DNA of 64,000 nt. Origin: Cymodocea nodosa (Eukaryota > Streptophyta > Magnoliopsida > Alismatales > Cymodoceaceae). Below the pieces are notes generated by a model, which made no database searches, was not told where the DNA came from, and worked only from the letters and a program-made list of their open reading frames with translations. This document shows, in pieces, positions 14,201 through 23,869 of this stretch. The stretch covers positions 3,484,501 through 3,548,500 of the forward strand of contig JAZBRI010000003.1 in assembly GCA_036874045.1 (NCBI GenBank). The letters are read 5' to 3'. Both the position numbers and the translations under genes were made by a program. Each line of letters starts with the position of its first letter. Within the stretch, counting starts at the first letter, position 1.

Positions 14201-14967
14201 AAGGTGCTTCTTGTATTTGCTCTCTCTGTCTCGTGATTACTCAGATGCAGATGGTGGGTCTGTCCGGTATATCAATAATTCATTGGTCTTAACTAAGTTC
14301 CTCACGTCCTGTAGATTTCTTCCAAGTAATAAAATCTATGACGTCCAGGGGTCTACAAATTTTTCCCGGCTGAAAATGTCCTAGATAGATATCTGTGCTA
14401 TTTCAAGCATAATCACTGGGGAACTTGATTTTGAATTTCTCATGACCAGTTTATTGTGCCAATGACAGTCCTTGTATGAAATATAACATCCTATTTATTG
14501 TCCATGCATGCAATCCGTTCATCACTAGGTACGAACGCAGTTTTGAAACGAAATGGCAAATCGTCACGATTTAGTTTACCTTGGAGCTGGGGAATGGACT
14601 GGGAACTCCGGAAGAGGGGGATGGCGGCTTCGTTCTGGGCGATGGAATAGAGAGCCTTGAGGAGACTCCGGAGGCCCCGAATCCTGAGGAAGGAGAACTC
14701 CGCCGCCGCATCACGGATGCCAGATCGGAGCGCCAACGTGATCTCTCTGTACCTTTTGCTGGTATTGAGCGTGGACACCAGATCACCAACCACCGCCAAC
14801 GGATCCTCCCGATGGTGCACGGCAGCGGCGGAAGAAGACGACGAGAAATCATCGCTACCTCCGCTAACACCCTTCTTTGCCAACGACATCTGTTCCTCGT
14901 TCCACTCCCGCATCTCTTCACGAGCCTCGGCCCAGCAGCCCCCTCTGACTTGGATTGAAACATCCAT
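5213..14967 (-). CDS. CDC14/SIN-component-like armadillo-fold protein, five exons, 330 aa
   Basis: The exons, in reading order, are 14967-14580, 11868-11663, 9044-8946, 7097-7024 and 5438-5213. All junctions are GT-AG and in frame (993 nt, TGA stop). The protein starts MDVSIQVRGGCWAEAREEMR. It continues with helical blocks typical of this family: an RYREITLALRSGIRDAAAEF block, then KICSPATDAEVALGLRVLEG, VLLNLLSTRRILEQSVCLDA, EFEACHGIDKIAELIKEEQV, and a C-terminal block with LVWAASQFGSTLDPEQR that ends ALELY. I recognise the plant family annotated as cell division control protein 14, SIN component (Pfam CDC14). In fission yeast Cdc14 binds the kinase Sid1 in the septation network; the plant role is not established. 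Introns of 1.5-2.7 kb carry repeats. An out-of-frame ATG lies 7 nt upstream of the chosen start. Confidence 0.88.
5720..6560 (-). mobile_element. Degenerate LINE reverse-transcriptase remnant in the last intron of the CDC14-like gene
   Basis: Read on the minus strand from about 6410 downwards, broken frames give blocks of a plant non-LTR reverse transcriptase: an RIPRNLLWWVLERKG-like block, IIKDMYERVV, a VCMLIVNDIVLVDE-like block holding the position of the usual F/YADD motif, and later LNT-type and MKWRNAS-like blocks. The order matches plant RTE-type LINEs. Many stops and frameshifts are present, so it is inactive. No poly(A) tail or target duplication was resolved. Confidence 0.6.
7290..7610 (+). 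mobile_element. Possible short LINE-like remnant
   Basis: A lysine/leucine-rich frame (CKQLQKHFNNFQDKIMALRK and following) resembles the linker between endonuclease and reverse transcriptase in plant L1 elements. It has stops and no catalytic motif, so the call is weak. It lies in the intron between exons 3 and 4 of the CDC14-like gene. Confidence 0.25.
9469..9968. repeat. Dispersed direct repeat pair of about 73 bp
   Basis: Segments 9469-9540 and 9896-9968 share a diverged common sequence, both containing TTTGCCTTCATT and ending GCCCAAGTTT. They are in the same orientation about 355 bp apart, in the third intron of the CDC14-like gene. They flank the 29-bp tandem array. They may be two copies of a repeat or the sign of a segmental duplication. 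Confidence 0.5.
9681..9767. repeat. Three tandem copies of a 29-bp unit
   Basis: Three adjacent 29-bp units, each beginning ATACATGTTT or ACACGTGTTT and ending TACTGAT, differ from each other at a few bases. It is a small minisatellite in an intron of the CDC14-like gene. Confidence 0.85.
10400..11600. other. Intron sequence without recognised features
   Basis: This part of the intron between exons 2 and 3 of the CDC14-like gene holds only short AT-rich frames. I see no protein similarity, tandem repeat or paired terminal repeat. Confidence 0.5.
12535..13790 (+). mobile_element. Truncated Ty1/copia fossil: 5' LTR plus part of gag
   Basis: This lies in the first intron of the CDC14-like gene, antisense to it. 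A probable LTR of about 130 bp runs 12535-12664, starting TGTTAG and ending CACA. It is followed at once by a primer-binding-like stretch (AGGTACTAGAGC) resembling the initiator-Met tRNA complement. After a GC-rich leader, a gag fragment of the UBN2 type (including WGTLKQMYRHKKNTLKVFE) lies around 13200-13710. Its nearest relative in the window is the copia element at 47071-51957. No protease, integrase, reverse transcriptase or 3' LTR is seen; the right boundary is approximate. It is broken. Confidence 0.65.
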
Positions 14968-16380
14968 CCCCCATGGATTGAAGATTTCTAAATATTTTGC
15001 ATATTATTTTAGATAATTGTAAAAGATTTTAGATCTTTAAATTATTTTAAATTTATAGTTCTTCACACCATTTTAGGTAAAGATGATCTAACGCTTCCCT
15101 TCTCGGATCGTCTTAATTCTTTCCCAGGGGCTATGAACATCTCTGAAATCATCTCTTCTACCAGACTCTTTATCTGTCTATTTTAGATAATATCGCATGA
15201 AATGTAGATAATTAAGATCATCCTCAATCGTTCGTTCGTTTGTTTTTTTTTCCTTAAAGAACGGAAGTACTACTTAAAATCATACAAATTGTGAGAACAG
15301 GGCAGTCGTATCAACAATTGACCACAAACGATTCTTCTCATAATTGAATGACATGCAGACTATTATTTGGCCAGTCGAGGCAGAAAACTCATTAAAAATA
15401 GTAAAATCCTCATTATTATTCGTAAGGAGCAATTCATCCTCCTACCCCCTTCATTCATCACGTAAAGAAAATTTTGAATTCAAATATATAAAAGATTTAC
15501 TAATATAAAAAAGAAGAAGTAAAACCTAACCCAAGTTACTAATTAACGAAAACAACTTCAGAACGTGATAATTCTAATCAAGAGTGCCACCGTAGTTCGC
15601 TTAAATAAAAGGAGAAGGTAAAACTTACACTAAAGTTAAAGGCTCGCACTACTTCAAATCTACGCTTATGTTTTTTTCCCAAAATCACTGTTCCTGACTT
15701 GAAGCTAAAGGCAACGACAGACAAACGCAATCATCACAATTTCCTTAGATTTAACTAAAACAAAAGAGGGAAGGAGATTATTATTGTACTTAAATTTCGG
15801 AAAAAATCACTGTTATAAAAAGAGAAAAAGCCAATGCAGGCAGATTAAGATCCTCTCCCATTCCCCAGAATCGAAGAGATCCGGGTTCTTGAACTCATCC
15901 TTTAACCGAAAGAACATGTTACGTGGTTTCGGTAAATAATTTAAGCACAGACATATATGTATATATATGCTAGAGTTGCCAGACTTTACTATTGATCACC
16001 ATGTTGTTAATTAAGAAGGAGCTCGTGTTTGCTAGAGTTAAGTCTAAGATAAGAACCATTCGAACATGTAAAAGACGAACGAGTTTGAAACAAGAATTCA
16101 CAGACTACTTGTGCATCCGATCGCCCCCGGAATTTATTTATTTAGACTGGTAGATGTATGCATGGGTGGATGGACGTATGGAGAGAAGAAGAAAGTCCGG
16201 TGACATATACGAAAACAAGTTGACAGGTAAATATATATGTATATGTTAAAAGGTGAAATCCGAATGGGTCCATTCAGTTAATCTTACCAAGACTTAATTT
16301 TTTACGTTGAATTTGATTCTTCGATTACGATTCCACAACTAATAGTTAATTTAATTAATTACCTTGTTAGCTTTGGTGGC
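14968..16380. other. Head-to-head intergenic interval, CDC14-like side
   Basis: AT-rich DNA between the divergent starts of the CDC14-like gene and SCL28. No exon is recognised. A pyrimidine-rich or TATA-like core for the minus-strand gene is not clear. ATATATGTATATATATG near 15953 is the main low-complexity stretch. Confidence 0.5.
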
Positions 16381-16413
16381 ACGGCTAAGTGTTGGGACCT
16401 GGGCGGGTGTTCC

Positions 16414-16423
16414 CCTAACGGTC
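16414..16423 (+). promoter_or_regulatory. MSA element 1 (M-phase-specific activator)
   Basis: CCTAACGGTC is an exact match to the MSA consensus YCYAACGGYY bound by three-repeat MYB (MYB3R) factors. It lies in a GC-rich patch about 1.36 kb before the SCL28 start codon. Confidence 0.65.
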
Positions 16424-16464
16424 GAATGGCACAGGAAAGGGAAGGGCGGCGAAGCGTCGACTTC

Positions 16465-16474
16465 AGCCGTTGAA
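16465..16474 (-). promoter_or_regulatory. MSA-like element, one mismatch
   Basis: On the minus strand TTCAACGGCT matches YCYAACGGYY except at the second base. It carries the AACGG core and lies between two perfect matches. Confidence 0.4.
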
Positions 16475-16477
16475 CGC

Positions 16478-16483
16478 CACGTG
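16478..16483. promoter_or_regulatory. G-box CACGTG
   Basis: A palindromic CACGTG core sits four bases from the MSA-like element. G-boxes bind bHLH and bZIP factors and are also used by BZR1-type brassinosteroid regulators. The link to this gene is inference. Confidence 0.45.
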
Positions 16484-16577
16484 AGTCCACGGGCGCGGGG
16501 TGCGGGGGGGGTGAGGAACGCACTCCCACCACGTTCCCGAATCCCGGACACGCGCCCGTACGGAACTGGGGCATCTC

Positions 16578-16587
16578 CCCAACGGTC
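16578..16587 (+). promoter_or_regulatory. MSA element 2
   Basis: CCCAACGGTC is an exact match to YCYAACGGYY, same strand as the SCL28 gene. Confidence 0.65.
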
Positions 16588-16611
16588 GTTCAATTCTGAC
16601 CATCGATCGTC

Positions 16612-16621
16612 CCCAACGGTC
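16612..16621 (+). promoter_or_regulatory. MSA element 3
   Basis: CCCAACGGTC is repeated here 34 bp after element 2, again an exact consensus match. The flanking CCCC is shared with element 2. Confidence 0.65.
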
Positions 16622-16639
16622 CTCTGCTCCGCTCCATCG

Positions 16640-17783
16640 GATCTCGATCCGACTGCGCCCGCCTGTCCGTGTCCTCGGGGGGACAAAAAAAAAAAGGTAA
16701 CTAACCAATCGTGGGAAGACGGTGCCGTCGCCTTCCCCTTCTTTTTCCCACTCCCTCCTCCTCCTCCTTCTTCTTCTTGTTGTCCCCCCCACACCCCTGT
16801 CGGTCACGTCATTTCACTTGACTCCAAACTGAGAGGAGCAGGGGCGGTTCCAGAACCAGAAGAAGAAGAAGAAGAAGAAGGAGGAAGAGGTGAAGCAGTA
16901 GCAACAACGGCACCACCCGCAGCAGTTGGAGACGACGGACTCTAGGAAGCAATAGATAGATGGATTATTATTAGCTCACCCACTTCGTTTCTCTGATTCC
17001 ATCTCCAACTAGTTTGATTGAGGGCTTCCTCCCCTTTAGGTAGATAGATAGATGCTTGCTTTCTGGTTCTCGTTTCTTTCATGGAGGATGTGCAAGATGT
17101 CCATGCCGTTCCTTTTTCCCAGAGATCTTCTCCTCGGCAAAACTTTAGCAAGCGCATCGACCATGTAACCCACCACCTCACCTTCCTGCTTCGCAGCCAT
17201 TCCTTCTAATGCCTCTTCCCCGTCGTTCCCTGTCGTAGATGTTTTTCTTCCTATCCTTTCATTCTTTTGCATAGATACACACATATAGAAATAGAAAAGA
17301 AAGATACATAGATACACACATACAAGATTTTTTCTCCTATTCCAGACACACATACTATTGTATCGTTTCTCAAAACCCATCACTCTTCTCTGTTGATTTC
17401 GAAGAGGACGGACACGTACCAACACTATTTTTTGATCCAAAGTTTGAGCCGTATTTTTTGATGTGAAATAAAAGGAAACATAGGTTTCGAGAATAACTAG
17501 AAAAAATCAAACAGAGGAGAAAGGGTGGGTGTGGGTTCATTCATTCATTCATTCAATCATTCTTTATTATTTTGGAATTCTTTCATTGGAAGTGTGGATA
17601 GATCGATAGATTACAGAGAAACAGGTGTGAGATTGAGAGAGCAAGTTCGTTTTGCTTCGTTGCGATTGCCATTCTAAAAGAAAAGAGAAACAGAGGATTG
17701 GATTCTACGAAAATACAGAGACGGGTCAAGCTTTCTTCTCCTCCTCGAACAGAAAAAGAAGAAAAGATTGGAGGGGGTAGAGG
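16640..17783 (+). other. Probable long 5' leader or promoter-proximal region of SCL28
   Basis: GC-rich up to about 16940, then mixed sequence with GAA, TAGA and TTCA short repeats (16858-16880, 17040-17053, 17537-17560), a texture common in plant 5' UTRs. If the MSA cluster is promoter-proximal, transcription would start near 16650-16800 and the leader would approach 1 kb, possibly with an intron. I could not place a TATA box or splice sites. Confidence 0.35.
17081..17209 (+). other. Candidate upstream ORF, 42 aa
   Basis: An ATG opens a 42-codon frame (beginning MEDVQDVHAVPFSQR) ending in TAA, 575 bp before the SCL28 start. If it lies in the leader it could lower translation. There is no evidence that the peptide is conserved, and frames this short arise by chance. 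Confidence 0.2.
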
Positions 17784-19751
17784 ATGTTGGCTGGGTGCTC
17801 TTCGACGCTACTGTCGCCGAGGCATCGATTGAGAAGTGACAGCAGTTCGTTGGCGTTCCAGCCGTGTCATCTCCAGGTGCAGGAGAAACTCCACCAACAC
17901 CAACACACTTCGCAGCAGAAGATGGGCACCCAGAGGTTGGACATGTCCTGCGGCTTCGCCCGCAAGGACGCTCCGAGGATCAGCATCTCCGTCGATAACG
18001 CGATGGAGAGGAGGAGCAGCTTGTCATTCAGGCAGAACCCAACAACCCCCACATCCCTGTCCGCGTCTCTCGTCTCCCCTCCCACGGTGGTACCGTGGGA
18101 AGCTAAGAGCGAGGTTGTCGAAGGGGTCGTCCAGTGGGAGAAAGGAGCGAAGGGGTTGAAGAGATTGTACGTTGACGACGACGAGTGTGGCGATGTTTGG
18201 GCAGGAAAGAGCAAGAGGATCAGAGGAAGCGACAGTGGCAGCAGTTGTAATCGGTTGCCACCGGCAGAGACAGCAGCGGCCGGAAAGCAGGAGAAGGAGG
18301 AGGAGGAAGTGTCGAAGGGGATCGAGCAGAAGGACGCAGCCATCGGCTCGACAAGCGAGCAGTATGAGGAGCAGCAGCATCAGCAGCCGCCGCCGCAGGG
18401 AAGGACGACCAGGTCGGGTTCCAGTTCGACACCGGATACGCCACACTGTTCGTCGTTTAGGAGGAGGAGGAGGAGTCCGAATGATGATGGTGATGATGAG
18501 TACTCGGAGAATGGAGCAGCGGCAGCATCAGCAAGAACTACGAGAAGAAGGGAGAACAACGAGGAGGCGAGGAAGACAGAGCGTCAGGGCCTGGAATTGA
18601 TGAACTCGCTGGTGGCTTGCTTGGAGTCGGTTGGCGCCGGGAACTACGTGGCGACGAACTACTTCCTCTCTCGACTGGGCCAGCTTGCTTCACCGGAAGG
18701 AACGGCGATCCACCGCGTGGTGGCTTACTTCACCGAGGCGCTGGCGCTGCGCGTGGGCAGGCTGTGGCCCCACACCTTCCGCGTCATCCCGCCCCCAAAG
18801 TTGCTTCAACTGGCAGACGACGAGGGAGACGCGACGGCGCTCCGGCTTCTGAACCACGTGAGTCCGATCCCCTCGTTCCTGCACTTCACCCTGAACGAGA
18901 TGCTGCTGAGAGCGTTCGAGGACAAGGACAGGGTTCACATCATCGACTTCGACATCAAGCAGGGTCTTCAATGGCCGGGTCTCCTCCAGAGCCTGGCCTC
19001 CAGGCCGAACCCCCCGAGCCACCTGAGGATCACGGGGGTCGGCGACTCCAGGCAAGAGCTGCAGGACACTGGCACGCGGCTCGCGGGATTCGCCAGGGCG
19101 CTGAATCTGCCCTTTGACTTCCACCCCGTGATCGACAGGTTCGAGGACGTCAGGTTCTGGATGCTGCACGTTAAGGAAGGCGAGCACGTTGCCGTCAACT
19201 GCGTGCTCCAACTCCACAAGGCGCTGTACGACGGGACCGGCGACGTCCTGATGGACTTCCTGGGGTTGGTGAGGAGCACCAATCCTACCATCATCCTCGT
19301 CGCGGAGCAAGAAGCCGAGCACGACGACCCGAGGTGGGAGGCGAGGCTGACGTCGGCGCTTCCCTACTACTCCGCCATCTTCGACGCCGTGGACGAAGGT
19401 TCCCGCCTGGCGGCCGACAGTCCCGCGAGGATCAGGATAGAGGAGATGTACGCGCGGGAGATCAGGAACATAGTCGCCTGCGAGGGGAGCGAGAGGGTGG
19501 AGAGGCACCGGGGGTTCTCGACCTGGAGAGGGCTGATGGAGGACAGGGCGGGGTTCCGGTGCGTGGAAGTCGGGGAGAGGGAGGTGATGCAGGGCAGAAT
19601 TCTCCTCAGGATGTTCGGCGGTGGGGAGGAGGATGGCGGCGACGACGGCGGATTCGACGTGGCGGTGCAGGGCGATGACAAGGCCGGGCTGACGCTGACG
19701 TGGCGAGACCAGCCATTGTACACGGTGTCCGCGTGGGCGCCACCAAGCTAG
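17784..19751 (+). CDS. SCL28: GRAS transcription regulator, SCARECROW-LIKE 28 type (orthologue of rice DLT), intronless
   Basis: A single exon encodes 655 aa. The N-terminus MLAGCSSTLLSPRHRLRS is the hallmark of the SCL28 subgroup. Residues 20-265 are low-complexity (Ser, Glu, Gln, Arg rich) and probably disordered. The GRAS domain runs from about residue 268: leucine-heptad region I (LELMNSLVACLE), VHIID at 384-388 within RVHIIDFDIKQGLQWP, a second leucine region, the PFYRE region (ALPYYSAIF ... REIRNIVACEG), and the SAW region ending PLYTVSAWAPPS (Trp651). In Arabidopsis SCL28 is a MYB3R target that acts in G2 control of cell size. Rice DLT acts in brassinosteroid-linked growth and tillering. 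Three perfect MSA elements lie upstream, which fits the same control. High GC content matches monocot genes. The protein looks intact. Confidence 0.95.
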   Translation: MLAGCSSTLLSPRHRLRSDSSSLAFQPCHLQVQEKLHQHQHTSQQKMGTQRLDMSCGFARKDAPRISISVDNAMERRSSLSFRQNPTTPTSLSASLVSPPTVVPWEAKSEVVEGVVQWEKGAKGLKRLYVDDDECGDVWAGKSKRIRGSDSGSSCNRLPPAETAAAGKQEKEEEEVSKGIEQKDAAIGSTSEQYEEQQHQQPPPQGRTTRSGSSSTPDTPHCSSFRRRRRSPNDDGDDEYSENGAAAASARTTRRRENNEEARKTERQGLELMNSLVACLESVGAGNYVATNYFLSRLGQLASPEGTAIHRVVAYFTEALALRVGRLWPHTFRVIPPPKLLQLADDEGDATALRLLNHVSPIPSFLHFTLNEMLLRAFEDKDRVHIIDFDIKQGLQWPGLLQSLASRPNPPSHLRITGVGDSRQELQDTGTRLAGFARALNLPFDFHPVIDRFEDVRFWMLHVKEGEHVAVNCVLQLHKALYDGTGDVLMDFLGLVRSTNPTIILVAEQEAEHDDPRWEARLTSALPYYSAIFDAVDEGSRLAADSPARIRIEEMYAREIRNIVACEGSERVERHRGFSTWRGLMEDRAGFRCVEVGEREVMQGRILLRMFGGGEEDGGDDGGFDVAVQGDDKAGLTLTWRDQPLYTVSAWAPPS

Positions 19752-21480
19752 CCGGATTTCTGACTCGTCCAAGCAGGGGAGGAAGCGTTCTCCACTCCAT
19801 CACAATTATTATTTTTTTTCTAATTTACCGCTTCATTCTTCGTTATTATTATTACTCATTCCTTATTCATTTGTTTTTCAGCAGAGGCAATAATAATAAT
19901 ATTGTTAATAACAGTGCTCGTCGTCGTCACCATTACGGCTCGACTCGTTCTTTCCGTTCCTTCCATGCGGTCGATGATTTGGTGGAAGCAAGCACGTGTT
20001 TTTTCCTTCCGAGGTTTGCTTCTTTGTCCGGTCTACATTTTTTTTTTAATCTCGTCTAAAACTACACGACCGATCTCGTCATCGACTCCAGGTTGATTCG
20101 GATCGTCTGCTGCGTGCGTGGTGGTGGTGGTGGTGGATTCGTTCGTTCTTCCGTTGGTACCGACGAGAGGCGCATTCCCAACCGGATCTGACGACGTTAC
20201 CATGTCGTCGGGTCTGTGGCAGGAGGAACACACAGTTCGGATCCCTTCTCGTTCGAAATTCTTTGAACATCTCTTCTGTAATAATCCGAATAAGTTGCTT
20301 TTGAACGCCTGTTGTGCCCCCCCCCCCCTTTTTTTCTTTGCCTTTCAAGAAGAAGTCAGTCACATTTCATGTAACCAACCATTTCCAGTTTGAATAGGAA
20401 GGTTATTTATTTATTGTTTGCATCCATCATCCCACCGAAAGGTTATTTTATTTCTGTCACATTATTCATTTATTCTAGTATTTTCTATTGATGCTTTTGC
20501 AAAGGTCAGAGAAGAAAGGGAAAAAGATCACCCCATCTTGAACTCAATTTATCCAATGTAAGTAAGTGGCTATTCTATTCTGTGCGATACCAGAATTACC
20601 CTCCATCACGTTGTCAACCATTGAGCTAATTCTCCTTATTTTTGACAACACACACAAATTTCTTACTCTAGTTAAACTTTCCAGTTTCACCTTTATTTCT
20701 CTTCTTAAATATATATATGGATGATGAAACTAAATTTATAGATTTCACTATTAGATGTTTATAAATAAATCCATGATAAAATTTTCGCTTACATTATTAA
20801 ATAAATAAAATTTATTTTATAACGCTTCTGGTAACAATATTGATTAAATATGCGTGCATTGTAAAAAACAGAACAGGCTATTTAGGTTACGAATCACAAA
20901 AATAAGTGGGTTCTTGGAGTCTTTTTTTTTGTCATGTCTCTCTCTTCTCTTCTTAGTATGTCCAGTTCTAATGATTTTGATGGAATTATTTGGAATGATA
21001 TCTTTTTTCAAATATGGATTTTCTATAACAAGGAGAGACTTGTGATCCTCAAACCATCAATGTGTTATTAAAATCTTGGGAGTTCTCTTTATCATAAGTT
21101 CTCTTCATAGACAACTATATTTGTGGGCCACTTAACAGCAGAGGTAGTAAAAATTTGAGTATGATCAATATAATATATGTAAAAATAAATAACTTCATTA
21201 TAAAAATAAGAATGCTTTTTTTTCTCCCGGTGGTGTCGTGTCGTGTCTACAGCTCCTAACGACAGCACGTGGATCACAAACAATGATGATGTACGGACAA
21301 CAAGTGACGACGACGACAATGATGACCACGCGATGTTTGACAGATGACGTGATGGGACAACGAATGAATGACAGATGATGCTCTCGACGGTGGGACAAAG
21401 GAGAAGGACGAATCAACCGACAATTTTATCGATGAGACCAAAGGATCCGTTTGTCTCGTATAAAAAGAAGAAGAAGAAGA
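19752..21480. other. 3' flank of SCL28 and intergenic DNA
   Basis: The first part is probably 3' UTR. A homopolymer C run followed by T lies near 20318-20335. There are (GGT)n-like repeats near 20119-20134 and a patch rich in GATGA-type trinucleotides near 21280-21340. No exon was recognised on either strand. Confidence 0.5.
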
Positions 21481-23060
21481 GTGTATAATTTTTTTAAAAA
21501 AAAACAGAAAATAATTTTAAAAAAAAAAAATTTAAATAGCAAGAAAGAAAGTGAAATTTGAACGTCGAAAAGTTAAGAACATTGTATAATTTAAAGTTTG
21601 GGCAAATAATTTAAATGTAACATTAATATTATTGACTTCGTAATAAATTATAAAGTATTAATAATTAAACCGATTATAATATAAATAATAATGCAATTAT
21701 TAACATATAAAATAATAAATATGATATAGATATCAACATAGTTATGATAAATTGAAATATGTTAATTGTAATAATAATAAAAAATAAATAATGTATAATA
21801 TAATAATTATTATAATATGTTTATAATTATAAATATTTATATCATATAATATTTAAATACTATAACGATATTTATTATATATTAATATATACAAAAGAAT
21901 CTTCAATATTTTTTGACTTTCAGACCTTTGATGATTTGAAAGTTAGAAATGTTTTTTTTTTTTTTTTTTTTTATATCTTAAAAAGTTGAAATTTTATTTG
22001 ATATACATACTAGAAAAACTAAAATTTTGACACCAACTTTTCTTAAAAGGACATAATAATCATTATTTGATCTCGAACCTATAAAAGGAAATAATTGATT
22101 TATCATGCAACAGTTCTTATTTGACACTAGGAAATAACTCTGCAAGTTATGCATTTCCTTCGACATTTCCTAATGTAAATATCATTTATTGGTACGTTAT
22201 ATGTCATATTGTAAATATCACAAGCAAGTGCATATAGGTAATATTTCACCTCAAGTCACAACTTGCATCGTTTTATTCACAAATACAACAACGAGCTAAG
22301 TTACACATGAGTTCTGGATTTGATCGCATGTATTCCCATTGTCGAAAACAAGGAAGGCCCGTCGTTGATAACGTCAAAACTAGACATTTAAAAAATGGCA
22401 AAAAATTGATAACTAGACATTTAAATTGGAATCAGCTCAAGGTGAAATGATCCTGATCGTGCATAGTTAAGAGTGAGAGAGTGAAAGAGGAAACCAATGA
22501 AATTCGGTACAAGAGAGAGAGAACTGATGCATATGTACGATTACAAGAAATGATAGAAAATTAAAAAGTTAATAATTTAAAAAAAATTATATTTTAAATA
22601 TTATAATATATATTAACATTTCATTAAAAAAAAACATATTTGTAATTAATATAAACAACATTATTCGTTACAATTCAAACTTTTTTAGACAACATACTAC
22701 GTGAAAATGTTGTAATATATATTTCATATTATACTTTAATATATTATAATCTAATATCATTCTTCAACATTAATTTTTATTTTAATCTATTATAATTATA
22801 ATACATTATTATTTATTTATTATTATGATCATACTTCGTGACATTATGTTAACGTTATTATTTATTTTAATATATTATAATTATATATTATTTATTATAT
22901 TACAAGTTAATATCATTTTTCGTCATTTCTAAAAGAATAAGACGAAAAATAACAGAAAATATTTTCTTTAATATAAGAGGAAATGAATCATTTCCTTCTA
23001 TTTTTATTGTCTCAAACATAAGATAAAAATACTAAATTTGAATTAAAACGAAAATGTTAC
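21480..23060. other. Very AT-rich block
   Basis: Two strongly AT-rich stretches (about 21480-22020 and 22550-23060), dominated by TAATAATTATAAT-like sequence with T and A homopolymers, are separated by a more mixed segment. No coding potential. It may be a matrix-attachment-like region or eroded repeat; the sequence alone does not decide. Confidence 0.5.
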
Positions 23061-23869
23061 GTTCCCAAAAATATACAACCTTTACGTGCATTTAGAACGT
23101 AGAAAAGTGTTTTGGAAATTAAATTGCTGAGCATGACATTCAAGAGAGGTCAACTAAGCGTAGGACTCAAAAGAGGATAGTAAAGCCTAACACGTCAATA
23201 TTTCACATCTATCAATCTATCTTCGTACATATCTATATAATCAAAACATAAGCAAGGAACGTTAAAATAATCTTGTAGCAACCAAACAAAGAATGTAATG
23301 AAAAATAATTAAAGCTTTCCAATCTTATGATACTTACACTTAATTCATACTTCTTCCCTTCTACCTACAATAAATGAACATGTAGAATTGCATGTAAGTT
23401 TAATTAATGGCTAACGGTGATGATTCATAAGCGATATCCATCACTTAAACATCTCAGAAGTGGTAGATCTGCAAAGATAGCAAGGTCCAAATGAACTCAA
23501 TACAAAGATTTCCTTCAAAATTTTATATATAATATATTTCTAAATGAAAATTCATTGCACAGATAGAGAATACTAATAAAAATATACATAAAAACATTGT
23601 AGAGATGCACTTAATCGTTAACTTTATATGATGTACTAAGAAAGAAAATATTATTATTGCTGTTTTAATTATAAATAGAAAATAAGACAATGTTCTTTCT
23701 ATGAAACAATTATTAAAACATGTGACTTCAACTTATACATAACGTTGTGTTCTATTCAGCATACATTAGTGAGGACTTGAACCAACTCTAAATAGTTGAG
23801 TTGGATAGGACCATGTGGATTCATATTTCTCATCGGAATTTAAAATCCTAATGACCATCGTCATGATGT

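Noticed and set aside
13888-14292. A 134-codon plus-strand frame within an intron of the CDC14-like gene
   Set aside because: It has no recognised domain, atypical composition, and lies in intron sequence of an intact minus-strand gene.
16364-16945. A 193-codon open frame with a large opposite-strand frame in the GC-rich region before SCL28
   Set aside because: High GC content alone lowers stop frequency on all frames. The translation is low-complexity with no domain, and the region holds regulatory motifs and probable leader.
18690-19772. A 360-codon open frame antisense to SCL28
   Set aside because: It is a shadow of the GC-rich sense codons of SCL28. The sense strand encodes a complete GRAS domain, and the antisense product has no known domain.
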